DNA from: a virus
DNA: 23,641 nt
Virus record (IMG/VR): IMGVR_UViG_3300028025_003577
Span: 1-23,641 of that record
Strand: one strand, 5' to 3'
The position numbers were made by a program, and so were the translations under genes. Below the pieces are notes generated by a model, which did not search any database, was not told the origin of the DNA, and saw only the letters and a list, made by a program, of their open reading frames with translations. Below are positions 1 to 6,463 of the stretch, piece by piece. Positions within the stretch are counted from its first letter, which is position 1, and each line of letters opens with the position of its first letter.

Positions 1-418
1 TGGCTCATCAAATACTGGGATAGGATATAGGGCTTTATATAACAACACCGTATCAAACAACACCGCAGTAGGTTATGAAGCGGCTTTTAATAATACAAGT
101 GGGGCAAATAATGTTTCTTTTGGTAATGCTTCTTTATATTCAAATACAACAGGTTCAGCAAATATTGCAATAGGAGTAGCTGCTTTAAGTAGTAATACGA
201 CAGGTGGTTCAAATTCAGTTTTAGGAACAAATGCTCAAAGCGGTAATTATGATGCTTCTGTTATTTTAGGTAGAGATGCAACTGCAACGGCTTCTAATCA
301 ATTTGTTGCAGGTTCAGCAGCTTATCCAGCAGGTGCAGTAGCAACTGAAGTAAACGCTTCAAGTAAAGTTTGGAATGTAATAATTAACGGAGTAGCACAA
401 AAAATATTATTAGCATAA
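1..418 (+). CDS. Fibre-like repeat protein, C-terminal part (5' end outside window)
   Basis: The frame is open from base 2 to the TAA at 416-418, giving the last 138 residues. The visible part is a string of short glycine/asparagine/threonine-rich repeats (GIGYRAL..NT, AVGYEAAFNNT, SFGNASLYSNT, AIGVAALSSNT), the pattern of YadA-head-like left-handed beta-roll repeats in trimeric adhesins and many phage fibre proteins. The last 50 residues lose the repeat and may form a trimer cap. It shares a TAATG overlap with the next gene. Because terL is at the far end of the window and the head-tail connector genes follow directly, this gene probably sits between capsid and connector genes, so it could be a head fibre or decoration protein rather than a tail fibre. 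The fibre-like fold is fairly secure; the location on the virion is inference. Confidence 0.7.
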   Translation, partial: GSSNTGIGYRALYNNTVSNNTAVGYEAAFNNTSGANNVSFGNASLYSNTTGSANIAIGVAALSSNTTGGSNSVLGTNAQSGNYDASVILGRDATATASNQFVAGSAAYPAGAVATEVNASSKVWNVIINGVAQKILLA

Positions 419-624
419 TGGAAATAGAAATAACAACCGAACAAATCGCTAAAAACTATGCTGCGGCATTAGATAGCGTAAACCTTATCAAAGAGTTAAG
501 AGCAAAAGAAACTTTAACTGAAGATGAAGAAAAAACAATCCAAAGGAATGTAGAACATTTAGAAATTATGTTAGCTAAAGACTATTGGACAACTGAAGAT
601 TTAACACCTTTTGAAATAAAGTAA
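418..624 (+). CDS. Small hypothetical phage protein downstream of fibre gene
   Basis: A 68-residue acidic, helix-rich protein with no Cys and no membrane segment. Its start overlaps the stop of the fibre gene (TAATG at 416-420) and its own stop overlaps the next start (TAATG at 622-626), so it is translated as part of a coupled cluster. The opening (TTEQIAKNY..ALDSVNLI) resembles small proteins often found right after repeat-rich fibre genes in aquatic phages. That resemblance is from memory, and a function such as fibre chaperone is only a guess. No motif points to an enzyme. Confidence 0.75.
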   Translation: MEIEITTEQIAKNYAAALDSVNLIKELRAKETLTEDEEKTIQRNVEHLEIMLAKDYWTTEDLTPFEIK

Positions 625-776
625 TGGACAACAAAACATCAAAACAAATCATTAAAGAAGCGTTAAATATTGCAATCTCAAAAGGTTGCTTTGGGTTAAT
701 CGAAGTATCAAATATTGTGAAAGCTATTGAGTTTATCGAAAGCCAACCTGATATTGAATTTGGAGAAATCGAATAA
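624..776 (+). CDS. Small hypothetical protein, 50 aa (paralogue of next gene)
   Basis: ATG at 624 overlaps the previous stop in a TAATG junction; the frame stays open for 50 codons to TAA at 774-776. The core (ALNIAISKGCFGLIEVSNIVKAIEFI) lines up with the next gene's core: both have A-x-x-KG-x-F/G-L followed by an amphipathic helix ending in A-x-x-x-(I/L). The pair looks like an old tandem duplication. No known domain is recognised. Coding status rests on the tight coupling, the overlap and the paralogy. Confidence 0.6.
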   Translation: MDNKTSKQIIKEALNIAISKGCFGLIEVSNIVKAIEFIESQPDIEFGEIE

Positions 777-792
777 ATAACTAACTTTGAAT

Positions 793-954
793 ATGAACAA
801 CGAAACAATATACGGCATATTAGGACAAGGTCTTGATTTAGCCACACAAAAAGGAGTATTTAATTTAAGTGATGCAAAATTAGTAGCTGATGCTTTATTA
901 GAGCTTAAAAAAGTTTTAGACATTCAAGAACCTATAAAAGAAGATGATAAATAG
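793..954 (+). CDS. Small hypothetical protein, 53 aa
   Basis: ATG at 793 after an A/T-rich leader; 53 codons to TAG at 952-954. The middle (LDLATQKGVFNLSDAKLVADALLEL) is a compact helical unit similar in length and pattern to the protein encoded at 624-776. The last 11 bases overlap the start of the head-tail connector gene, so it probably belongs to the same transcript. Function unknown; a small virion accessory or assembly factor is possible from its place, not from its sequence. Confidence 0.6.
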   Translation: MNNETIYGILGQGLDLATQKGVFNLSDAKLVADALLELKKVLDIQEPIKEDDK

Positions 955-1483
955 TGAATTCCAGTGCGAGATTTTAACCGATTTAACAACCGAGCCAGTT
1001 ACTTTACAAGAGGCTAAAGACTATATGCGTATTTCTTCGGATTCGGAGAACGACTTAATAGAAGAACTAATTACTTCAGCAAGGGAGCGAATAGAGAAGT
1101 TTACAGGACTATCTTTAGGGGAAAAAACTCTTAGAGCTTATTGGTTTTACTTTCACATTCCACAGGAGATTCCTTATGGTCCAATTACCTTAATTGACTC
1201 GGTTGTAAATGATGAAGATGTGGCGGTGGAATATACTGCTCGTGGATTGCAATATAAAGTCCTTGAGGCTTATTCTACTGTTGGTTTGACAATAGAGTAC
1301 GAAGCAGGGTTTGCAGTCGCTCCTAAAGGCTTAAAATTAGCCATATTAAAACAAGTTTCAACTGACTACGAGAATAGGGAAAATTATTATGTTTCAAGTA
1401 ATTCTAATCAGCCTTATGAATTAAGTTCTGATGCTAGAAGACAGGCTCAACCTTATTGTCGTAACACTATATTTGGAATCTAA
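944..1483 (+). CDS. Head-tail connector protein (gp6-like)
   Basis: A 179-residue protein beginning with the typical gp6/YqbG-like opening, TEPVTLQEAKDYMRI, followed by a helical stretch (DLIEELITSARERIEKFTG) and a C-terminal half ending in a helix (LKLAILKQVSTDYENREN). In siphophages with HK97-type heads this family forms the first ring under the portal. The position supports it: next come head-closure, gp10-like and terminator genes in the usual order. The start overlaps the preceding small gene by 11 bases; the stop forms a TAATG junction at 1481-1485. Family call from recognisable N-terminal pattern plus gene order. Confidence 0.85.
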   Translation: MINSEFQCEILTDLTTEPVTLQEAKDYMRISSDSENDLIEELITSARERIEKFTGLSLGEKTLRAYWFYFHIPQEIPYGPITLIDSVVNDEDVAVEYTARGLQYKVLEAYSTVGLTIEYEAGFAVAPKGLKLAILKQVSTDYENRENYYVSSNSNQPYELSSDARRQAQPYCRNTIFGI

Positions 1484-1884
1484 TGAAGGCAGGTAATTTA
1501 AGAGATCAAATCGCAATACAGACTTTACAAACTGGCTCGGATGGTACAGGTGGTTACTTTGGTACATTTGTTGACCAAAAGGTAGTTTGGGCAAAGATTA
1601 GAGCGAAACAGGGCTTTAGAAATCTTGAAGATGGTAAAATATCTTTAGATAATGTTTACGAGTTTACTATTCGTTACGACGATTATCCTAATTTATCTCA
1701 AATCAATAAGATTGTCTATAATGGCGGAGAGTATATTATAAAGGCTTTTCAAAATGTTGACGAAAGAAGAAAAGAAATAGTTATAATGACTACTTTGGGA
1801 AGATTGATTGATCCTACTATATTCTTGATTACCGAGTTTTACGAGTTTTTAATGACTGAAGATAACAAATTTATTGTTGTATAA
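1483..1884 (+). CDS. Head-tail adaptor / head closure protein (Phage_H_T_join type)
   Basis: 133 residues. The pattern is that of SPP1 gp16-like head-closure proteins: short N-terminal GNLRDQIAIQ, then a loop and DQKVVWAKIRAKQG, then a beta-rich core (YEFTIRYDD...INKIVYNGGEYIIKAFQNVDERRKEIVIMTT). The I-x-Y-x-G-x-x-Y-x-I and ...E..I.....T features are the family's hallmark beta-barrel strands. It would seal the connector after packaging. Coupled by TAATG to both neighbours (1481-1485, 1882-1886). The roughly 25 residues after the barrel (LIDPTIFLITEFYEFL...) are less typical and may be a lineage-specific tail. Confidence 0.85.
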   Translation: MKAGNLRDQIAIQTLQTGSDGTGGYFGTFVDQKVVWAKIRAKQGFRNLEDGKISLDNVYEFTIRYDDYPNLSQINKIVYNGGEYIIKAFQNVDERRKEIVIMTTLGRLIDPTIFLITEFYEFLMTEDNKFIVV

Positions 1885-2303
1885 TGGCTATAATTAAAGG
1901 TGTTAAAGTAGTAATTTCAAAGTTAAATAATATTTCAAAGCAAGCAGAATTACAAGTTAAATCTTCTATTCAGCGAAATACTGATCAGATATTTGCAGAG
2001 GCTTTACAAAATGTAGCTATTCAAGATAATCACTTAAGAAGTTCTGGTAAAACAAATACTCAAAATCCTTTAGTAGGTACTGTTAGTTTTGGTGGTCCTG
2101 GAGCGCCTTATGCGCCTTATGTAGAATTTGGTACAGGTATTTATGTAGAAGTTCCAGCAGGATATGAGAAGTTTGCTATGCAGTATTATGTGAATGGGAA
2201 AGGTAGAATGAAAGCACAACCTTATTTAATCCCTGCGTTTATTAAATATAGGAAAATATTTTTACAGGATATGAGAAAAATTCGTAAGAATATTACTAAA
2301 TAA
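1884..2303 (+). CDS. HK97 gp10-like neck / tail completion protein
   Basis: 139 residues, basic. The key signature is GGPGAPYAPYVEFGTG (about residues 69-84), the A-x-Y-A-x-x-x-E-F-G-T hallmark of the HK97 gp10-like family, followed by KGRMKAQPYLIPAF, which fits the conserved C-terminal A-x-P-F/Y-L.PA. These proteins sit at the head-tail joint and complete the neck. The gene order (connector, closure, gp10-like, terminator) is the standard siphophage one. Start by TAATG overlap at 1882-1886. Confidence 0.9.
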   Translation: MAIIKGVKVVISKLNNISKQAELQVKSSIQRNTDQIFAEALQNVAIQDNHLRSSGKTNTQNPLVGTVSFGGPGAPYAPYVEFGTGIYVEVPAGYEKFAMQYYVNGKGRMKAQPYLIPAFIKYRKIFLQDMRKIRKNITK

Positions 2304-2318
2304 TCGTAAATTTGTGGA

Positions 2319-2765
2319 ATGAAAGATGTCGGAGAACTAATTAGGAGGAAACTTTACGAAAGACTAAGCGGTGCAATCGTTATAGACTTACAAGAAGTAC
2401 CTGTTTTTGATTCGGCAAGTGTTTTAGCAGCAGCGACTGAACCATATATTTTGCTTTCTACTTTTGTTTCTACGGAAATATTAGAGGGTAGTAAACAATC
2501 TTATGGTCAAGAAGTTAGCGTTTTAATTGAAATAGGAACAAGGTTTGATAACTCTTTTGGTGGTAAATTACTATCAGACAGAATATCAAACGAAGTAATT
2601 GAGTTGGTTAGAACAAGGCAGGATGGTTATTTAGATTTATTACCTGATTGGTATGTAATCAGAACACTAATGGAAAGCACAAATACAATAGAACAACTGA
2701 TAGATACAGGAGTTTTAGTGAGAAGATTAATAAGATTTACTTTTAAAATACAACAAGGAATATGA
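2319..2765 (+). CDS. Tail terminator / tail completion protein (gp17-like)
   Basis: 148 residues with an N-terminal helix (DVGELIRRKLYERLSG), a middle YILLSTFVSTEI and QEVSVLIEIGTRF strand pair, a helix with LLSDRISNEVIELV, and a C-terminal strand RRLIRFTFKIQQ. This is the layout of tail terminator proteins of the gp17/DUF3168 kind, which cap the tail tube and join it to the neck. Length and position (just before the tail-tube genes) agree. Identity at sequence level is weak in this family, so the call rests partly on gene order. The stop overlaps the next ATG by 4 bases (2762-2765). Confidence 0.7.
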   Translation: MKDVGELIRRKLYERLSGAIVIDLQEVPVFDSASVLAAATEPYILLSTFVSTEILEGSKQSYGQEVSVLIEIGTRFDNSFGGKLLSDRISNEVIELVRTRQDGYLDLLPDWYVIRTLMESTNTIEQLIDTGVLVRRLIRFTFKIQQGI

Positions 2766-3166
2766 GTGTACTAAACGGATCAGATATATTACTTTATGAT
2801 GCAGATACGGATTTTCCGTTAATGTGCCAAAGAAGTGTTACAGTAACTATGAATGATAGTATGATTGATGCTACTTGTAAACAAGATAATGGTTTTTCTG
2901 TATCTTTACCAGGATTAAGGGATTTTGCTTTTACAACAGATGCTTTAGTAAATTGGGATGAAGGTGTTTCAGATATAGGAATTACTACTTTATATGCGTC
3001 TTATGATGCAAGAAGTCCTATTAATATAGCAATAGCAAATCCAGTAATACCTGCGGGTTATTATATTGGCTTAGCTTATGTTGAAAGTATAGAAATTAAT
3101 GCTCCGATGGAAGATGTCGTTTCTTATACGGTATCATTCACAGGAACATTTGAAATAACAGATTAA
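2762..3166 (+). CDS. Major tail tube protein, copy 1 (TP901-1-like)
   Basis: 134 residues, beta-rich and Cys-poor. Features of TP901-1-like tail tube proteins are visible: start with a short strand (GSDILLYD), SVTVTMNDSMIDATCKQDNGFSV, the conserved PGLRDF turn, and a closing MEDVVSYTVSFTGTFEI strand pair. It overlaps the terminator gene by 4 bases. The next gene is a clear paralogue with the same landmarks (PGLRD, APMEDV versus GPMEDV, TGT), so the phage carries two tail-tube-type proteins in tandem. Which one builds the tube, or whether both mix, cannot be told from the sequence. Confidence 0.85.
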   Translation: MSVLNGSDILLYDADTDFPLMCQRSVTVTMNDSMIDATCKQDNGFSVSLPGLRDFAFTTDALVNWDEGVSDIGITTLYASYDARSPINIAIANPVIPAGYYIGLAYVESIEINAPMEDVVSYTVSFTGTFEITD

Positions 3167-3189
3167 TTAACAATTAAAAAAATAATAAT

Positions 3190-3591
3190 ATGGCAATTTA
3201 CAACGGAACGGCTCAATTACTAAAATTAGGTACTGCGGGTTCAGAAGAAACATTAATTCAATTAACAAACTGTACTATGTCTGTAAATGCAGACCTATTT
3301 GAAACTACTTCAAAAGAAAGTGGTGGATGGAAATCAGTTATGCCTGGTTTAAGAGATGTTTCTTATTCAGGAGAAGGTCTTGCAGATTTTGCTGCGGGTG
3401 CTAACTATACTTTAACTGAGATTTTTGCAGCTTACAACAATAGAACTTTACTTTCTGTTAAATTCACAAACGGTACAAATACATTTTCACAAAGTGGTTA
3501 TATTGCTTCTTTTGAAGTATCTGGTCCGATGGAAGATGTTGCTACTTATACAATCGAAGTAACAGGAACAGGTGTATTAACCTTAGTATAA
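3190..3591 (+). CDS. Major tail tube protein, copy 2 (TP901-1-like paralogue)
   Basis: 133 residues. It shares the landmarks of the preceding gene at nearly equal spacing: NxTMSVNADLFETTSKESGGW, PGLRDVSYSG, FAAYNNRT, and GPMEDVATYTIEVTGTGVL at the C-terminus. Unlike the tightly overlapped upstream genes it has its own A-rich leader (3167-3189, with AATAATAAT just before ATG), which is common for highly expressed structural genes in Bacteroidota phages. That hints that this copy may be the more abundant tube protein. This is inference from the leader, not from protein motifs. Confidence 0.85.
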   Translation: MAIYNGTAQLLKLGTAGSEETLIQLTNCTMSVNADLFETTSKESGGWKSVMPGLRDVSYSGEGLADFAAGANYTLTEIFAAYNNRTLLSVKFTNGTNTFSQSGYIASFEVSGPMEDVATYTIEVTGTGVLTLV

Positions 3592-3609
3592 TAAAAACAA
3601 AACCCAATT

Positions 3610-4002
3610 ATGACCGGAATATTAGAAATTACTCTCAACGGAGAAGTGAAGCAATTGAAATTTGGTAATTATTCATTAGAAAAATATACTCAAATTACAG
3701 GAGCAGATATTGGTAGTATCAAAGAAATCGGAGAAGATTATACTCAACTAGATATGGTTGTAGATATAATTTTCTGCGGTTTAGTTGGTTCTTACAGGAG
3801 CAATAAAAAAGTAGTAGACTTTACAATTGATGATGTTCAAATATGGGTTGATAATATCACTTATGTTGACCAGTTAAATGTGATTAAAGAGTTTATGGCT
3901 TGTGTTGTTGTAATTACTCAACAAATGGTTGATGCTATGAAATCGATGAGTGGGGATGGTTCTAATGGAGAAAAAAAAAACTTACTTGGGACGGCATATT
4001 AG
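3610..4002 (+). CDS. Tail assembly chaperone, G-type (short form)
   Basis: 130 residues ending at TAG 4000-4002. It lies between the tail-tube and tape-measure genes, the fixed place of tail assembly chaperones. The body is a small mainly helical protein (FGNYSLEKYTQITG, IFCGLVGSY, VQIWVDNITYVDQLNVIKEFM). Near the 3' end the sequence runs GAA AAA AAA AAC, which contains the classic -1 slippery heptamer A AAA AAC at 3975-3981. Shifting there gives a 227-residue fusion with the ORF ending at 4292, exactly like lambda gpG/gpGT. The short form uses the last 6 codons after the slip site (LLGTAY). Confidence 0.85.
   Translation: MTGILEITLNGEVKQLKFGNYSLEKYTQITGADIGSIKEIGEDYTQLDMVVDIIFCGLVGSYRSNKKVVDFTIDDVQIWVDNITYVDQLNVIKEFMACVVVITQQMVDAMKSMSGDGSNGEKKNLLGTAY
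3975..3981 (+). promoter_or_regulatory. -1 programmed ribosomal frameshift site (A AAA AAC)
   Basis: In the frame of the upstream gene the codons are GAA AAA AAA AAC, so bases 3975-3981 read A AAA AAC, a canonical X XXY YYZ heptamer. A -1 slip leads into CTT ACT TGG GAC..., open without a stop to 4292. It lies within a run of ten A (3971-3980), so transcription slippage could add to the effect. A small hairpin (ATAAC-GCG-GTTAT, 4003-4015) lies about 21 bases downstream, further than usual for a stimulator. Confidence 0.85.
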
Positions 4003-4292
4003 ATAACGCGGTTATAAATTTAGGTTTAAAACCAAGTGAATTTTGGGATATGACTTTTATAGATTATATCAGATATGTTATTCATATTTCTATTAAAGAA
4101 GCCAACGAGTGGGATAGGACTAGAACTTTAATGAGTTATATTCTAAACACACAAGTAGAAAAGAAAAACCAAAAGAAACCAAAAGAAATTATTCCATTAT
4201 GGACTGATAAGTATATGGTTCTTCAAAAGAAACCAGTAAAACTACCAACTAAAGAAGAAAAGGAAGAAATACTTAAAAAGATAGGTAAATAA
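3981..4292 (+). CDS. Tail assembly chaperone, T-type domain made by -1 frameshift
   Basis: This frame is open from before the slip site and is read after a -1 shift at 3975-3981: CTT at 3981 continues as LTWDGILDNAVINLGLKPSEFWDMTFIDYI. The peptide LGLKPSEFWDMT...I is typical of the T part of tail chaperones, where the conserved stretch lies upstream of the only internal ATG (4050). A separate gene from 4050 (80 aa) would lose that conserved segment, so the fusion reading is preferred. The C-terminal half is strongly basic with KKNQKKPKEI and ends by TAATG with the tape measure gene. The T domain in lambda recruits tail-tube subunits onto the tape measure; that role is assumed here. Confidence 0.82.
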   Translation, partial: LTWDGILDNAVINLGLKPSEFWDMTFIDYIRYVIHISIKEANEWDRTRTLMSYILNTQVEKKNQKKPKEIIPLWTDKYMVLQKKPVKLPTKEEKEEILKKIGK

Positions 4293-6463
4293 TGGCAAAT
4301 GAAGAAATAGTAGTTCAGTTAAGAGCAGAAATTGGTGATTTAAAATCTAAATTAACCGAAGCTCAAAACACTATAAATAGTTTTGGTAAAAAAAGTGCTG
4401 AATCATTAAAAGCCCCTATTAATCCGATGAATCAGCTTGGGGGTTCTATTAAGAATCTTATAGCGGGTTATATTGGTCTTCAAGCAGCAGTTGGGTTAGT
4501 TAATAGATCCTTTCAGGAATCTTTAAAATTAGATGCTACTTCTAACGCATTAAAAACAGTTTTCAAATCAAGTCTTATAGCAGAATCACAAATGGGAAGG
4601 TTAGCAGATATGGCTAATACTTTGGGATTGGATTTTGTTACTTTAGCAGATTCATATAAATATTTTGCAGGTGCTGCAATTACTTCAGGTGCTTCTTTAG
4701 AACAAACAAATCAAATATTTGATTCAGTCGCTAGGGCTTCAGCAGTTTTAAGATTATCAGCAGATGACACACAAGGTGCTTTAAGAGCATTAGGTCAAAT
4801 GATGTCAAAAGGTACTGTAAACGCGGAAGAGTTAAAAGGTCAATTAGGCGATAGATTACCAGGTGCTTTAGCTATTATGGCTTTAGCAACAGGAAACACT
4901 ACTGCAAAATTGATGAAGTTGATGGAAACAGGTCAGTTAATGGCTGCTGATGTTTTACCTAAGTTTGCTACTCAATTAGATAAAAGTATTGGTGGTGATG
5001 CAGCAAATGGTATTGATAGCACAACTGCTAGTTTAAATAGATTAAAAAATGCTTTTACAGAATCGATGAGTGGGGGTGCAGCTAATTCTTTATTTAATAT
5101 ATTATTAAAATTTGGTACTTTAAATATTGAAGCATTTGATCAAGCTAAAGAAAATGTAAAAAGGTTATATTCAGAAATTAATGGTGATGGCTTGTATAAA
5201 GCACAAAAAGCATTTAAAGATTTATCTGATGATGTTGTTGAAATGTTTAACAAAAAAAATATTCAAGGATTAGCTGACTTTGCAAAAGACCAAAAAGATT
5301 TAGCAGCAGTTATGAAAGTTGGTAGTGAAGAATGGAGAGTAAGAAATAAATTAATGCTATTAGCGGCTGAATATGTTAAATTATTAAGAAGAAAACCTTT
5401 AACCCCTGTTGTTGTTCCTGATGATTTAGATACTATTGGTGGGTTAACTAAAAAAATAAAAGAATTAACCGTAGAAAGAGATAAATTAAAAGGTCAACCT
5501 TTAGTTCAAAAACAATCATATATTGATGAACTTACTAAAAAACTTGAACTATTAAAATTAACTGCTAAAGGCATTACAGATGGTGATATAGGAGTTATTG
5601 AGTTTGAAATTAAAATAAAACAAGAATCTTTAAAAAGTTTAATACCTAATTCAGCAGAATTTAAAAAAGTAACAAAAGAAATTCAAAACCTTCAAGATGT
5701 TTTAAATGGAATTGATCCATCTTCTATGGACGGGTTAGATTTAGCAATACAAAGAGTTAATGAACAATTAAATAGTTTAAGTAAAGATAGTCCTAATATT
5801 AAAGGATTAACAACACTATTACAATATTTAACAGAATCTAAAAATAGTTTAGGTAAGACACTTGCTCCTCCTCCAGTAGGTTTATATAATACACTTACAC
5901 AAGAATTAACTGATTTAGAAGAGGCTCAACAAAAAGCAACAAATGCTGAACAATACAAAGCATTAGGAGTTCAAATAGATCTTGTTAAGCTAAAATTAGA
6001 AGATTTAACGGCTACTACTTTAACAAGCGCACAAGTGTTTACTGCTGCTTGGCAACAAACATTTAGTTCATTTGTACAAGGTGTTCAATATGCTTTTGAG
6101 AATGCTTTATTTACTGGTAAAAACTTTTCTGCTAACTTTGCTGAAATGTTTAATCAAATGATAAGAGCGTTAATGGCTAAGATTGCTGCTGCTATTGTTG
6201 TTGCAGTTGTCTTATTTGCTTTATTATCTGCTATTGGATTTGCTTCAGGTAAATCTTTTGCCGATATTGCTAAAGTGTTTGGAATGAAAGGAGTTAATAA
6301 CTTTGGAACTTTAGTTGGTGCTACGCTTGGAATTAATAATTCAGGAAGAGTCGCTATGCCTTCAAATTCAACAGGGCAAGGTGGATATCAAATTGATATT
6401 ATGGGAGATAAGATGAGATTATTATTAGATAATACTGCAATTAAAAATTCGAGGGTGATATAA
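4292..6463 (+). CDS. Tail tape measure protein
   Basis: 723 residues. The N-terminal 40 residues are coiled-coil (LRAEIGDLKSKLTEAQNTINSF). Residues about 75-235 match the tape-measure N-terminal domain: MGRLADMANTLGLD, SYKYFAGAAITSGAS, FDSVARASAVLRLSADDTQGALRALGQMMSKG, and EELKGQLGDRLPGAL. A long helical middle (about 260-570) follows, with KKIKELTVERDKLKG and TKKLELLKL heptads. A hydrophobic segment at about 630-652 (AKIAAAIVVAVVLFALLSAIGF) is the usual membrane-type stretch. At about 0.15 nm per residue, a rule for helical tape measures, the tail would be roughly 100 nm. Coupled at both ends by TAATG. Confidence 0.93.
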   Translation: MANEEIVVQLRAEIGDLKSKLTEAQNTINSFGKKSAESLKAPINPMNQLGGSIKNLIAGYIGLQAAVGLVNRSFQESLKLDATSNALKTVFKSSLIAESQMGRLADMANTLGLDFVTLADSYKYFAGAAITSGASLEQTNQIFDSVARASAVLRLSADDTQGALRALGQMMSKGTVNAEELKGQLGDRLPGALAIMALATGNTTAKLMKLMETGQLMAADVLPKFATQLDKSIGGDAANGIDSTTASLNRLKNAFTESMSGGAANSLFNILLKFGTLNIEAFDQAKENVKRLYSEINGDGLYKAQKAFKDLSDDVVEMFNKKNIQGLADFAKDQKDLAAVMKVGSEEWRVRNKLMLLAAEYVKLLRRKPLTPVVVPDDLDTIGGLTKKIKELTVERDKLKGQPLVQKQSYIDELTKKLELLKLTAKGITDGDIGVIEFEIKIKQESLKSLIPNSAEFKKVTKEIQNLQDVLNGIDPSSMDGLDLAIQRVNEQLNSLSKDSPNIKGLTTLLQYLTESKNSLGKTLAPPPVGLYNTLTQELTDLEEAQQKATNAEQYKALGVQIDLVKLKLEDLTATTLTSAQVFTAAWQQTFSSFVQGVQYAFENALFTGKNFSANFAEMFNQMIRALMAKIAAAIVVAVVLFALLSAIGFASGKSFADIAKVFGMKGVNNFGTLVGATLGINNSGRVAMPSNSTGQGGYQIDIMGDKMRLLLDNTAIKNSRVI

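Noticed and set aside
575-923. Two minus-strand ORFs of 90 and 71 codons
   Set aside because: They lie opposite tightly coupled + strand genes and have typical shadow composition (many Ser, Phe, Leu, Ile), with no promoter or neighbours on the minus strand.
2307-2314. TAAATTTG as a promoter before the tail terminator gene
   Set aside because: It lies only 5 bases before the ATG, has no TTTG at the right distance upstream, and sits in a coupled structural operon; chance matches are expected in AT-rich DNA.
3963-4015. Hairpin after the slippery site as frameshift stimulator
   Set aside because: The stem is only 5 pairs and about 21 bases downstream, further than the usual 5-9 bases; kept as a remark only.
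4050-4292. Separate gene starting at ATG 4050
   Set aside because: The conserved chaperone peptide lies upstream of this ATG and is reached only by -1 frameshifting at 3975-3981.
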